A stretch of DNA of 64,000 nucleotides. Source: Azolla caroliniana. Its lineage: Eukaryota > Polypodiophyta. This document shows positions 54,577-64,000 of the stretch, piece by piece. How positions within the stretch are numbered: position 1 is the stretch's first letter; every line of letters begins with the position of its first letter. Both the position numbers and the translations under genes were made by a program. The stretch is taken from the NCBI GenBank assembly GCA_043228905.1, contig JBHGNT010000016.1, forward strand, positions 16,616,001 to 16,680,000, given 5' to 3'. A model generated the notes under the pieces. It worked only from the letters and a program-made list of their open reading frames with translations, did not search any database and was not told the DNA's origin.

Positions 54577-54958
54577 GATCAGAGGTCGAAGCTCGATAGT
54601 AAGTCGAAATCATGCATATTCATGGGATACTCGGAAGATGAGTTCGGCTATGGGCTATGGGACCTAGTCGATAAGAAAGTTGTGAGAAGTCAGGACATTG
54701 TCTTCTTGGAAGACAATACAATTGAGAACTGGAAGCAAAAAAAATCGGAATCGATTACCCAGTAAACCTCAACTACCATCAACTTGAGGTCAAGTGAACC
54801 TACATAGCTGACTGTTCAGAGACAACCAGTTGACACACCCAAATCCGAGCCGGCCGACTCTAAGAGACCAACCGAATATGAGTCTGAGTTGGCAGAGCTG
54901 CTAGGGTCAATCGAGGAATATGAGTTGGAGTCATTCAACTTGGAGATGCCAATTGACT
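54577..54958 (+). pseudogene. C2' integrase C-terminal end, after C1b
   Basis: Continues the frame broken at 44125: DQRSKLDSKSKSCIFMGYSEDEFGYGLWDLVDKKV, VFLEDNTIENWKQKK, later ELAELLGSIEEYELESFNLEMPID. It parallels the C2 minus-strand sequence at 41954-42200. Ends where G4 LTR-like sequence begins. Confidence 0.85.
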
Positions 54959-55543
54959 GTGCATAGAGCGTATCTTAATAGAGTTTTATCTTCTTTGATC
55001 TCTTGTGCAAATCTATGGTTAATCTACTGTGTGTCTGTGATTCTTGGTGGCGTAGTGTAAGCACTATAATCGTAAAAAGCGTAGGCGTGAGTGCGAGTGT
55101 TGTGACTAGTGCACTGTCTAGGGAGTTCAGTTGTAGCCGTCTCTCTTATACACTACTAGGATACGGAGAGTTATCTTGTTATGTATTATGGTACGACGGT
55201 ACCATTCGTGGCAACGCAGTCACCTTGAGGTCTAGGTCGAAGGACTGACTAAAGACCGTGTTCCTAATCGGTAACACTTTTGGCACGCTTGGTGATATGT
55301 GTCTTCTCAGAGACGAACAACGACGAATGGATGTTTAGCCACAGACGTCCCAGAGAACCAACATGACAAGACCGACCAATCACAAGGTCCATCACACGCC
55401 AGGCAGAGGAATGCGCACGGCAAAAACCTCGCCTCAGTGACCTCAGTGATACCTGTCGGGACCACAAAGATGACTTCCCGCTCACCAAATACCCCAGCAA
55501 CAGACAAAAAGTTCGCTCACCCCACAAGCACCGTGGTCCTTCC

Positions 55544-56743
55544 TTGCCCACCGTAGCGTCCAGCATGACCTTCTCGTATCCCTGCTTCAATAGTGAAACC
55601 AACGCTGCAACCCACATTCACCTGTTCCTAAATGTCTGGAATGCAAATCAGATGCCGCAGAGCCTTCCCGAAGAAGTTGTGCACCAATCCAAAATGACAA
55701 AGTTTGGATTAACTCTGGATGGGAGAGCGGTGTTTTGGCATTCGAAGATGGATCTGCTAGCAATCAAGACCTTCGACCAGCTGTAGTTAGCCTTTTTGCG
55801 TTTCTTTCACCGGAAGGTGCCGCAACACGAAATCCTCGGGCAGTTTTATACAATTAAACAGTTGTCGGCAGAGACTGTAGCGAATTTCAGTTTACGCTTC
55901 CAAAATCTCCAATGGAAATTAGAACGGGGCCTGACGGAGGACTAGACTCGGGAAACATTCCTGGCAGCTCTACGATGATCGATACGGACGACGCTCAACA
56001 ACAGTAGTGTGAAAGGTGAAACGACCAACATGGTCATAGAATGAGCGCTCCAACTCGAGCTAGATGAAGAAGAAGACATGTTTTCCATGTCCTCATTACG
56101 GCAAGCGTTACCTTAGGACGAGGAACGACACTTCTGCCAAGCAATCCAGTGCACGATTTGCTTGAATTCTGGGCATTCCGCAGTCGACTACAATATGCGA
56201 ATCCACTGCCCAATCTGTCACTCGAAAGCACACACGGTCAAACAGTGTGAGTACAATATGTTGAACAGAGCCATGCCCACAGTACGAAGCGTGGAAACAC
56301 AGCGCCCCCCTCGCCGTAATGAGCAAAGGCGCCAAGAAGAACGACCTCGGTATATGGATCGGAACCCACGCGATGACCGGCACTACCGGAATCGTTGGAA
56401 TAACAACGATTCCGAGGAAGACAAGCCGGAGGATGAAGACTACCGTGGCAACCATAGAAATAATAAAGGGGGGCGACGCTACGAGAATTACCGTCCGACG
56501 AACAAACGTGGCGGTTTCAATGGGCCTCGCGGAAAACATCGTCAGTATCGGGACCAACGGCGGTACGACGGAAGTTCGGATGAGGATCAGCACCAGGAAC
56601 CGCGTCGGGACCAACAACAACCACTGCGTACGCTCCGAAGACCGAACCAAGACCGGGAGGACCAAGTCACACCTGGGGATCGGCAGACACCACCAGTTGC
56701 CGAGAAAGGCAAATCCAGCATCCATTGTTTTGTTTGCCAATAG
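55544..56743 (+). pseudogene. G4 gag with zinc knuckles
   Basis: Gag domain (MTFSYPCFNSETNAATHIHLF, FGLTLDGRAVFWHSKMDLL, FLRFFHRKVPQHEILGQFYT), with stops at about 55784, 55942 and 55978. First knuckle CTICLNSGHSAVDY has lost its last Cys to Tyr; the second, CPICHSKAHTVKQC (about 56208-56249), is complete. An Arg/Asp/Asn-rich basic region (56280-56650) follows. A third knuckle begins CFVCQ near 56727 and is interrupted by a TAG before PGHYATQC. Confidence 0.83.
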
Positions 56744-57928
56744 CCCGGACATTATGCCACGCAATGCCCATTACGCAAGGGCAAGGGGCCCACCGTCAAT
56801 AAGATTACGGTGGAAGTGCAACAAGTCACGACATGACAGCAAACAAAAAATGTTGATTGGGCCGCGCAAAATGAGATACGTCAGACGGCCCAAGCATGGG
56901 TTGAAAAAGCAAATGTGGCAAATACGGAACGCATGCGGAAGGAGTCCACAAACACGGTGGAGCCGTCCGAGGAAGATGTAATATCTCCGGATCCCATATG
57001 GCAAGCATTGGCAGACTGTGAGATAACGCTAACCATGGAGAATCTACTTCAACTAGTTCCACGGTTCCGCCAAATCTTGGAGGATCGTATAACGGGCAGA
57101 TCTGGGGTAAGCATCTCCGCAAATTTTACGGACATCAGCGCCGGACCAACAGTGGTGGATCACCACAATCCGGCTATTAAGTTGATACTACACGGTCAGG
57201 AAATCACAGGATGCGTAATCGACGGCGGCTCTGTTGTCAATGTAATTAGCGCGAAGACATGCGAACAATTGGGAATTTCCGAATGGGAAGCTTGCCCATT
57301 TTGGCTTCGCATGGCGGATACCCACTCAGTACGCCCATTGGGTTTAATACACAAGTTAGGCATTATCGTGGGAAGGCATCACTTCGATGTCTCGGCGATA
57401 GTCCTTGCCCTCGATGCCCTAGGAGTGTATCCTATGCTGCTGGGCAAACCGTGGCCTCGTTCAACAAATATCGAGCAGAGCTGGCAACATAAGTGCATCA
57501 GCTTTCGACGTGGACGCACCAAGGTTTGCGTACCAACAGAGGAAAGGGCGGCACAACCCAAGGGCATAACACCGTTATACGCGGAGGACATAAATATGTT
57601 GGCTGGGGTGGATGATACAAAATTAGAAGTATACCTAGACGAGCACCCCCGAATCATTCCGTTATTCGAAATCGACGTCATCAAAATCCGCGGCGGAGTA
57701 TGCCACGCCCGCTACGCCCCACAACGAGACTTACAAACCAAATCCGAAGTCAATATTAGAACTAAGCAGAGCAAGGACAGCGTTCGAGAGGGAAATGGAA
57801 ATTTCACGACGAGTCACTGCCTCCGCCCTGGAAGAAGTAAACGTGGGTACGGCGTCAGAACCCCAATTCGTCTCCATCGCAAAAGAACTACTACCAGATT
57901 AGAGAGATGCAATGATAGCACTACTTAG
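56744..57928 (+). CDS. G4 third knuckle tail and aspartic protease (open from 56915)
   Basis: Open frame 56915-57928. Active-site box GCVIDGGSVVNVISAKTC (about 57210-57263), then PMLLGKPWPRS, and PLYAEDINML...IIPLFEIDVI toward RT. DGGS in place of DTG/DSG matches Tat1. The C-terminal part after about 57690 (RGGVCHARYAPQ) is out of frame with the expected linker, where another frame reads DVFAWSHKDM near 57940-57970. Confidence 0.8.
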
Positions 57929-57974
57929 GAAGTATAAGATGTGTTCGCCTGGTCCCACAAGGACATGAACAAGT

Positions 57975-59160
57975 CGACAACCACCGAAGGCGGAATTAGA
58001 AAAGAAAGAAGAAGAAAATAAGAAAATAAGAGGAGAAATAGACCAGAAGGAAGAAAAAAAGAATGAAGGAGAAGAAAGGACAGGGTAGCACAAACAGAGA
58101 AGAAGGAAAAGAAAGACAGGAATAGGAGAAGAAGCAACGGTTAACACCAAGAAGGAGGAAGAAGATGCAGACAACACGCGGGAGAAAATGTAAGAAGCAA
58201 ACAGAAAAAATAAATGAGAGGGAAAAAGAGAAGAACGGGGCATGCGAAGAAATTTTAAAGTGTTGAGGGTAGTAGCCTAAAATTTCAGAAACTTGGGGGT
58301 ACTGAATGAAATTTTCAAAGTTTGAGGGTACATATCAAAATTTTTAAAAAAACAAGAGGGCACCACCAAAATTTTGAAAATCCCCAAGAATACTCACACA
58401 CACTCAAAACAAAGGAATAACATACATATACACGACATGATTTTAGACCCATGAAAAAGTTCGTAAGCCGACAGAATGAGACTGTTTGTGTCGCGGAAAG
58501 ATTTGCTGACCGACAAAGATGTTCGAGTCAAGCACTCCGATCGAGGGAGTCGATCGTTGAAAGGACCGATGGAAGTTTCGGTCGAAGAGATATCATCATC
58601 AAGGCATGTGGGATCAACGTGCAAGGCACTTTCCCACGGGCGTGCCATATTGTGTTACCCCGTACGAGCTGTACGGAGAGTCAAGTGTGATGAGCGAGGG
58701 TCGAATAGTATCATGATGATGTTGTATATGTGTAGGGAACATAAATGTAATTGTGAGTCGATATGTATGTGAACACATGCACACATGTGTGCATGTGGAG
58801 GGATACGATGAGGTGTGAGTGAGTGTCCAATATGAATGCTCTAGGGGGCTTTCACCCCTTTGAATCTACCCCCTCTTGTACTATTTAACCCCCTTATGGG
58901 GAATGAATGAAACATGAAGGAACATTTCTCTCTATCTCTCTTTTCATCTCTCTCTCTCTCTCTTTCTCTCTCTCTCCCCCTCAACGTTGAACCCCCTTGG
59001 GAGGGGGGTGGAGCCATTCTAGGCACCACCCCCCACCCCGCAATGCTTCTCAATACACATCATGCTATCACCCACAATGATTCTTATCGCCATCACCATT
59101 TCCATCTTCATCACTATCAATGTCATCATCAATCTCTGAATGCTTATCACCAATCATCAT
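57975..59160. other. Insertion in G4 between protease and RT
   Basis: Pol sequence stops after DVFAWSHKDM (57970) and resumes at KFYQHKINLATDVKP (59187). Between lie a purine-rich tract (57985-58250), an unrecognised middle part, and an LTR-like 3' stretch: TACTATTTAACCCCC (58879), ATGAATGAAAC and a long CT-rich run (58925-58980). A clean LTR start or target duplication was not found. No gene recognised; the small frames at 58394-58772 are probably chance. Confidence 0.55.
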
Positions 59161-59162
59161 AA

Positions 59163-60653
59163 ATGTTAACCCTAAAACCGACAACAAAGTTCTATCAACA
59201 TAAGATCAATTTAGCGACCGATGTGAAACCGATCCAGCAGCGTAGATACCGCATGAACCCAAACTACGCGGCTCGCATAAAAGAAGAAATTGACAAACAC
59301 CTCAAGGCCGGATTCATTCGACTAGTCAAACAAGCTACACGGTTAAACCCGATAGTATTCGTACCAAAGAAAAATGGCAAAATACGTGTATGCGTGGACT
59401 ACCGGAAATTGAACGTCGTAACCTTTACCGACGCATTCCCTTTACCGTTCATCGACAGTGTACTGGACGTCGTCGCCAGGCATGACATGTACACCTTTTT
59501 AGATGGCTTCAGTGGGTACAATCAAGTACGCATGCACCCTGACGACCAAGAGAAGACGGCGTTTGTCATGGACTAGGGAGTCTATGTCGTTGTCGTCATG
59601 ATGTCCGGGCTAACGATGGCGCCGGCTACATTTCAACGGACAATCATGGAGATTTTTGGGGCATATGTTCCGGCCTTCATGCAAGTTTTTTTAGACGATT
59701 TTGCGGTATATGGGAGAACAACCGACCATTTTACGCATATACAGTTTTGCCTGGAGCATTGCCGAACCGCGCGCTTAAGCCTAAATCCCACCAAATGCGC
59801 CTTCGGCGTTACTAGCGAGGCTCTCCTCGGCCACATAGTCAGTAAGGAAGGGATAACGGTCAATCCAAACAAAATCTCCACGATTACTCACACAAAAACA
59901 CCGACAAATGCGAAAGCACTCAGCCGGTTTCTGGGACAAATACGATGGCACAATCGGATGATACACTATTTGGCGGACTTCGCCACGCCATTACATGTCG
60001 TTGTTCATCAGACTCCTTTCAAATGGAAAGCAACGGAAGAGAAGGCGTATGATGTGCTAAAGATAATGCTAACGCAGGCACCTGTTGTATAGCCACCAAT
60101 TTGGGCGAAGCCTTTCCATGTGTTCATAGATGCCTCGGACATAGCAATAGGTAGTGTGCTAATGCAGCTTACGGAGCCGAATTGGTACCGACCAATGTAC
60201 TACGCTAGTCGGAAATTATAAACAGTTGAGCGTAACTATTCCACAACGGAACGTGAGGTGTTGGGTATGATCTACAACATCAATAAGTTCCGGCATTATC
60301 TGTTAGGACGGAAATTCACGTTTCACGTGGATCATTCGGCATTGCTATATTTGGTAGGAAAACAGGCGTTGATAGGGAAATTGGCTAGATGGATGTTGTT
60401 GCTTCAAGAATTCGACTTTGTAATTCAGCATCGACCGGGTACGCAACATGTGGTGGCAGATTTCTTGAGCAGACTTGATAATGGAGAAACGGCGCAAAAG
60501 GATGACGACGACTTTCCGGATGCGGACATTCTACGTGTTGCCACTATAGCAGAACAAACGGAAAAGACTTTTCCGGATCAGTGGCTGATGGAAATTACCT
60601 ACTTCCTAACCACGGGGTTACTGCCACCCCAATTACGGACGGACGAAAAATAA
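59163..60653 (+). pseudogene. G4 reverse transcriptase and RNase H
   Basis: 59163-59576, 59598-60092 and 60258-60653, separated by single stops. RT: RIKEEIDKHLKAGFI, KIRVCVDYRKLN, FSGYNQVRMHPDDQEKTAF, catalytic VFLDDFAVYG (FLDD as in Tat1), LGHIVSKEGITV. RNase H: FHVFIDASDIAIGS (about 60113), STTEREVLGMIY, FHVDHSALLYL, RPGTQHVVADFLSRLD. Confidence 0.87.
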
Positions 60654-60656
60654 CAG

Positions 60657-61897
60657 TTGGCCGTACGGAGTCAAAATTCATGTTTATTCGAGGACATCCT
60701 ATACCACAAAGGCAGTGACGGCATCTGGAGGTGCGGAATATGGCAGGATGAGAAGGCCGCATCGCGGTTCTACGCGAAGCCCACTATGGTACGGCGGGAG
60801 GACATTACGCGGGCGATGTTACGGCCCGGAAAATCTGGCAAGCGGAACTTTGGTGGCCAACTACGCAAAAGGATGTGTACGAATATTGCAAACAGTGCGA
60901 TTTATGTCAACGACTGGGCCAACCCATGGAAGTCACGAGAATGCCACACCAACCAATGTTACCATTGGATCCTTTCCAAAAGTGGGGACTAGATTTTGTG
61001 GGACCCTTTTCCCCAGCAACCTCTCGAGTAGGCAATAAGTATATCCTGGTGGCCACAGATTACTGTACCAAGTGGGTAGAAGCGAAACCACTACACGAGA
61101 ATACCGCGGCAGTCACGGCGAAATTCCTTTACGAACACATCTAGTGTCGTTTCGACTGCCCTATCGAGCTCATTAGTGACCAAGGGAGTCACTTTCTGAA
61201 TACGATCATCAACGAACTGACCCAACATTACGTTGTGGTTCACAAAAACAGTACGTCATATTACCCACAAGCAAATGGCTTGGTAGAATCCACGAACAAA
61301 ACCCTACAAACTATCCTCAAAAAGATAGTCAATGAGAACGGAACGGAGTGGAATACCAAATTGCACAACGTGTTATGGGCATACCATACTAGCTATAAGA
61401 CCAACATACAATCAACGCCTTTCAGGCTAGCATTTGGGCTAGAGGCCGTGATGCCAGTCGAATTCCAGGTACCCAGTCTGTAGATTCAAGTACGAGCCCG
61501 GCTACCAGAGGGCAAATCTAAGCAAATACGGCTACAACAACTGTTGGAGCTAGGCGAAACACAGTTAGACAGTATGGCCATATTGGAGCAGGAACGACGG
61601 TGGCGCAAAGCATTCATGGACCGACACCGGCATGCACGGGAAAAAGATTTTACGGTTGGGAAAGCGGTATTAGTTTTCCAAACATGCATGGGGCATATGC
61701 CAGGAAAATTAAGATTCCGCCGGACAGGCCCGTACTGGATTGTGGGAGTGGAACAAGGTACATTTCAACTTGGCATGTTGGCCGGGGAAGTGTTGCAACA
61801 AAAAGTGAATGGGTTTCGCCTTAAACCTTATCTGGGACCTACGCCACCTAACCCGTTCCCCGCCGGACAGGACAAAGCCGGGAAATCCATGGAGTAA
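60657..61897 (+). pseudogene. G4 integrase
   Basis: Zinc-binding and catalytic segments in order: [10 protein letters not shown] (60896), [20 protein letters not shown] (about 61170), NGLVESTNKTL (Glu), VMPVEFQVPSL. A stop precedes the C-terminal stretch VLVFQTCMGHMPGKLRFRRTGPYWIVG and RLKPYLGPTPP (61544-61897). Frame changes near 60770-60870 and stops at 61144 and 61483. No chromodomain. Confidence 0.87.
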
Positions 61898-62042
61898 GTA
61901 TGGGGCTCCATTTGTACTATAGTGTAAAAAGAATATTGTATGTAACCGTTACGAAAAAAAAGAAAAAAGAAGAAGATAGTGACGTTATTAAAAGGACTTA
62001 AGGCATGCACAGACTTCTAGGCCAAGAACATGCGGCACCACG

Positions 62043-62610
62043 ATGGCTCACCGACCAATGAACCCTAGGCCACAAAAAGAAGGAAATAGAAGGTTTTTTG
62101 CACAGTACAGAAACCAACCTTCTAAATCTCATCACTCACCTCCCTCACCCTCTTCTACATCCTATCACAGAGCTCAAGTTCACCATAACCAACAGTCCTC
62201 ACCCATTAACCATGAGCCGAACCATCCGACTATGCCGATATCTATTTCTGCCGCCCTCCATTGATGGCTTGTGGAGAAACGCTTGGATGGATACATCAGA
62301 GTCACCGAGGCACCTCTCCACCCTGACGCATAGGACATCGCTAGGAAGCTCAATATCGAGACGGTCACCAACACGTCCATCCGGAAAAAGCTGGAAAGGC
62401 ATTTCGAAATTCCTCCTACGGAAACTTTGCAGAGATATTTCGGGCCATATTCGGCGTCTGCTAAGGCATATAGAACTAAAGAAATTACCGACCCCTTTTT
62501 CTGCGAAATAGCCAAGTTTCTGTTAGAGGTTGGATGCGTACATTTAAATGTATATGGGATGCCCAAGCAAAAGGCAAGTATCATCATTGATACCTTTGAA
62601 GGGCGCACGG
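62043..62610 (+). pseudogene. G4 extra ORF downstream of integrase, function unknown
   Basis: One frame runs from ATG 62043 (MAHRPMNPRPQKEGNRRFF) to the Copia LTR at 62611, about 189 codons, with only TGA at 62262 and TAG near 62326. The second half looks like a folded domain: VEKRLDGYIRVTEAP, IRKKLERHFEIPPTETL, RTKEITDPFFCEIAKFLLE, CVHLNVYGMPKQKASIIIDT. I do not recognise a family. Tat-like elements are known to carry extra ORFs near the 3' end, so this may be one of them. Confidence 0.55.
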
Positions 62611-63382
62611 TGTTGGGAGACAGGTCCCTCCGGATGGGAAGGGAGAAGATCACTGCCGATACGGTATGAACCGGATGGTGCAGGCCCAGTATGAACCGGA
62701 TGAGGAGTACTCGGCTACGGAGAGCCGGATGGTACAGGCCTGGTATGAACCGGATGAGGAGTACTCGGCTATGGAGAACCGGATGGTGCAGGCCCGGTAT
62801 GAACCGGATGAGGAGTACTCGGCTACGGAGAGCCGGATGGTGCAGGCCCGGTATGAACCGGATGAGGAGTACTCGGCTACGGAGAGCCGGATGGTAAAGG
62901 CCCGGTATGAACCGGATGAAGAGACATATTTGTAAATATGTTTCTGAGAGCCCATCGAGGCTACGTTTTTGTAAATAGCCGAAAAGTCATATTAGTATAA
63001 ATGTGACTTAGGGCAAACTTTTAGAAATAGTTGTTGTTGTTGTCATTCTTCCTTGTTGGTGCAAGAAGAAGAGAGAGTGCGTAACTGTACAGAGAGAGAG
63101 AGACGAGGTCGTTGCCTCTGTTGTAACCGCCGCCTGTGGCGAAGAGCGTGAGTCCGAGGTCGTTGCCTCCGTGAACTCACTGTCTTGTACATTCATACAT
63201 AGTGACAGTTTGCAGCCTGTGGGCTGTCGTGGTTTTTCCCTTAGTTTGGGGGTTTTTCCACGTAAACCTCCTGTGTACCATTTCTCTTCTCTGTGTCGTG
63301 TTTTATTTCCCGTTTTTCTGTGTATGAAAAGAAACTTGGTTGTGGCCGAGCGTTGCGCATAAGGAGCTAGGAGTTCCCGTCA
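62611..63382 (+). repeat. 5' LTR of Copia element C3
   Basis: 772 bp, TGTTGGGAGACAGG... to ...TTCCCGTCA. Primer site TGGTATCAGAGC at 63385-63396. U3 has about 4.5 units of 54 bp (62699-62930; GATGAGGAGTACTCGGCTAC...). TATA-like TATAAATGTGAC near 62996. Homologous to the solo-type LTR at 32649-33443. Repeat-length divisible by three creates long reading frames on both strands that are not genes. Confidence 0.92.
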
Positions 63383-63412
63383 AGTGGTATCAGAGCGAAA
63401 TCGACACAGAAA

Positions 63413-64000
63413 ATGGACGAATCGTTTGGCGGCATGTTCAAGCTCACCGGCTCCAACTATTCAGTGTGGAAGTCGAAGATGAGGGACATGCTCGTGGTTA
63501 AAGACCTCTGGCTGCCGGTTCAGTTCGGGGACAAGAGACCGGACAAAATCAACGCCGCGATATGGGAGGTGATGCACATGAAGACAACGGCATACATACG
63601 GTGCTTCATCGACATGAGCCTGTACAACAACTTCAATGAAGAGAGCAAGGCTCATGAGCTCTGGAAGAAGATCGGCATAATGTTCCAGAACAAAAATGTT
63701 GTCAATCAGGTGTCGGTATTCCAGAAGCTAGTAAGACTCTGGTACCAAGATGGCTCCAGCATGGCGGAGCACATGAATGCCTTCCAAGGGCTGATACACC
63801 AGGCAACGTCATTGGAAGTACCCCTTGCCGACGAGGTACTAGCGCTACTCCTGCTCGGTTCCCTCCCGGATAGCTGGGAGACGTTGGTTGTCACTTTGGG
63901 CAACGCTGGGCCGGAAGGAAAACAGTTATCCCTAGCAAGAGTAAAGTCGAGCTTGCTAGATGAGGAGGCGCGTCGGAAAGACAAAGACACGAGCTCCGAC
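63413..64000 (+). CDS. C3 Copia gag, open to window end
   Basis: ATG 63413, 17 bases after the primer site, then at least 196 codons with no stop: FKLTGSNYSVWKSKMRDML, AHELWKKIGIMFQNKN, QDGSSMAEHMNAFQGLI, SLPDSWETLVVTLGNAG. This is the UBN2/gag domain of Copia elements. An open gag directly behind a complete LTR and a perfect primer site suggests a young element. The rest lies beyond the window. Confidence 0.9.
   Translation, partial: MDESFGGMFKLTGSNYSVWKSKMRDMLVVKDLWLPVQFGDKRPDKINAAIWEVMHMKTTAYIRCFIDMSLYNNFNEESKAHELWKKIGIMFQNKNVVNQVSVFQKLVRLWYQDGSSMAEHMNAFQGLIHQATSLEVPLADEVLALLLLGSLPDSWETLVVTLGNAGPEGKQLSLARVKSSLLDEEARRKDKDTSSD

Larger units (their letters stand above)
54959..62610 (+). mobile_element. 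G4: Tat-like Ty3/Gypsy element, truncated at both ends
   Basis: Partial 5' LTR (to 55276), primer site TTTTGGCACGCTTGG (55278-55292), gag, protease, a 1.2 kb insertion, RT, RNase H, integrase and a downstream ORF cut at 62610 by a Copia LTR. The same protein order and motifs as Tat1, on the opposite strand. Many single stops, fewer frame changes than Tat1. No 3' LTR in the window. Confidence 0.88.

Noticed and set aside
58394-58772. Small ORFs in the G4 insertion as host genes
   Set aside because: Short, overlapping on both strands, no recognisable domain or splice signals.
62699-62930. CRISPR-like array
   Set aside because: Contiguous 54-bp tandem units with no distinct spacers, inside a Copia LTR.
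62666-62935. Repetitive 18-residue protein (MVQARYEPDEEYSATES...) on the plus strand, and counterparts on the minus strand
   Set aside because: Direct consequence of the 54-bp U3 repeats in an LTR; the same happens at 32542-33062. No start context or domain.

Overview
This window is repeat-dense nuclear DNA of a land plant. It holds one apparently intact host gene, one broken host-type gene, and many LTR retrotransposons, some nested three deep. Evidence for a plant nucleus: a five-exon aldo-keto reductase with GT-AG introns, Copia elements primed by the initiator-tRNA complement TGGTATCAGAGC, Tat-like Ty3/Gypsy elements, and chromodomain Gypsy elements. The chromodomain elements resemble the self-primed Tf1/sushi/Tcn1 type better than the usual seed-plant chromoviruses. 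This makes a non-seed vascular plant (for example a fern or lycophyte) a reasonable guess, but it is only an inference. I saw no rRNA gene, convincing tRNA gene, CRISPR array or bacterial-type operon.

Layout. 1-1133: small coding-less LTR element (TRIM/LARD-like). 1134-5335: non-coding DNA with a fold-back MITE (4194-4438). 5336-7011 (minus): aldo-keto reductase, flanked by two diverged direct copies of one segment (about 2690-4960 and 7240-8520). 7898-11246: 1.69 kb tandem duplication carrying a truncated Copia 3' end and a TATA/telo-box promoter-like block. 11255-20344 (minus): broken coiled-coil ORF, 5' fragment of a chromodomain Gypsy element (G2), then a Tat-like Gypsy element (Tat1). 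20345-23522 (minus): 5' half of a Copia element (B). 23574-29048: a DUF7869-type gene split by Copia element A (23706-28173) and followed by Gypsy remnant G3 (29049-30875). 31242-34401 (minus): gag-like plus charged-repeat pseudogene, interrupted by an LTR flanked by 523-bp direct repeats. 35703-42242: truncated minus-strand fragments (Tat 5' end, Copia C1, Copia C2). 42361-54958 (plus): Copia C2' split by Copia C1b (44131-54571, duplication CGAAG), itself split by nearly complete chromovirus G1 (46812-52483, duplication GGTAC). 54959-62610 (plus): Tat-like element G4 with an extra ORF after integrase. 62611-64000 (plus): start of a third Copia family (C3) with a 54-bp repeated U3.

How the parts work. 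The aldo-keto reductase probably acts alone as a cytosolic NADPH-dependent enzyme. Each retroelement encodes gag, protease, reverse transcriptase, RNase H and integrase, but nearly all copies carry stops, frameshifts or deletions. G1 is closest to intact. The most unusual signals concern the chromovirus family G1/G2/G3: (1) a leader motif complementary to the predicted transcript start, suggesting self-priming; (2) an inverted R-U5 block in G3 bounded by exactly that motif; (3) antisense tRNA-like A and B boxes at the U3 end of all three LTR types with identical spacing. A solo-type LTR bounded by a 523-bp duplication is a fourth striking structure.
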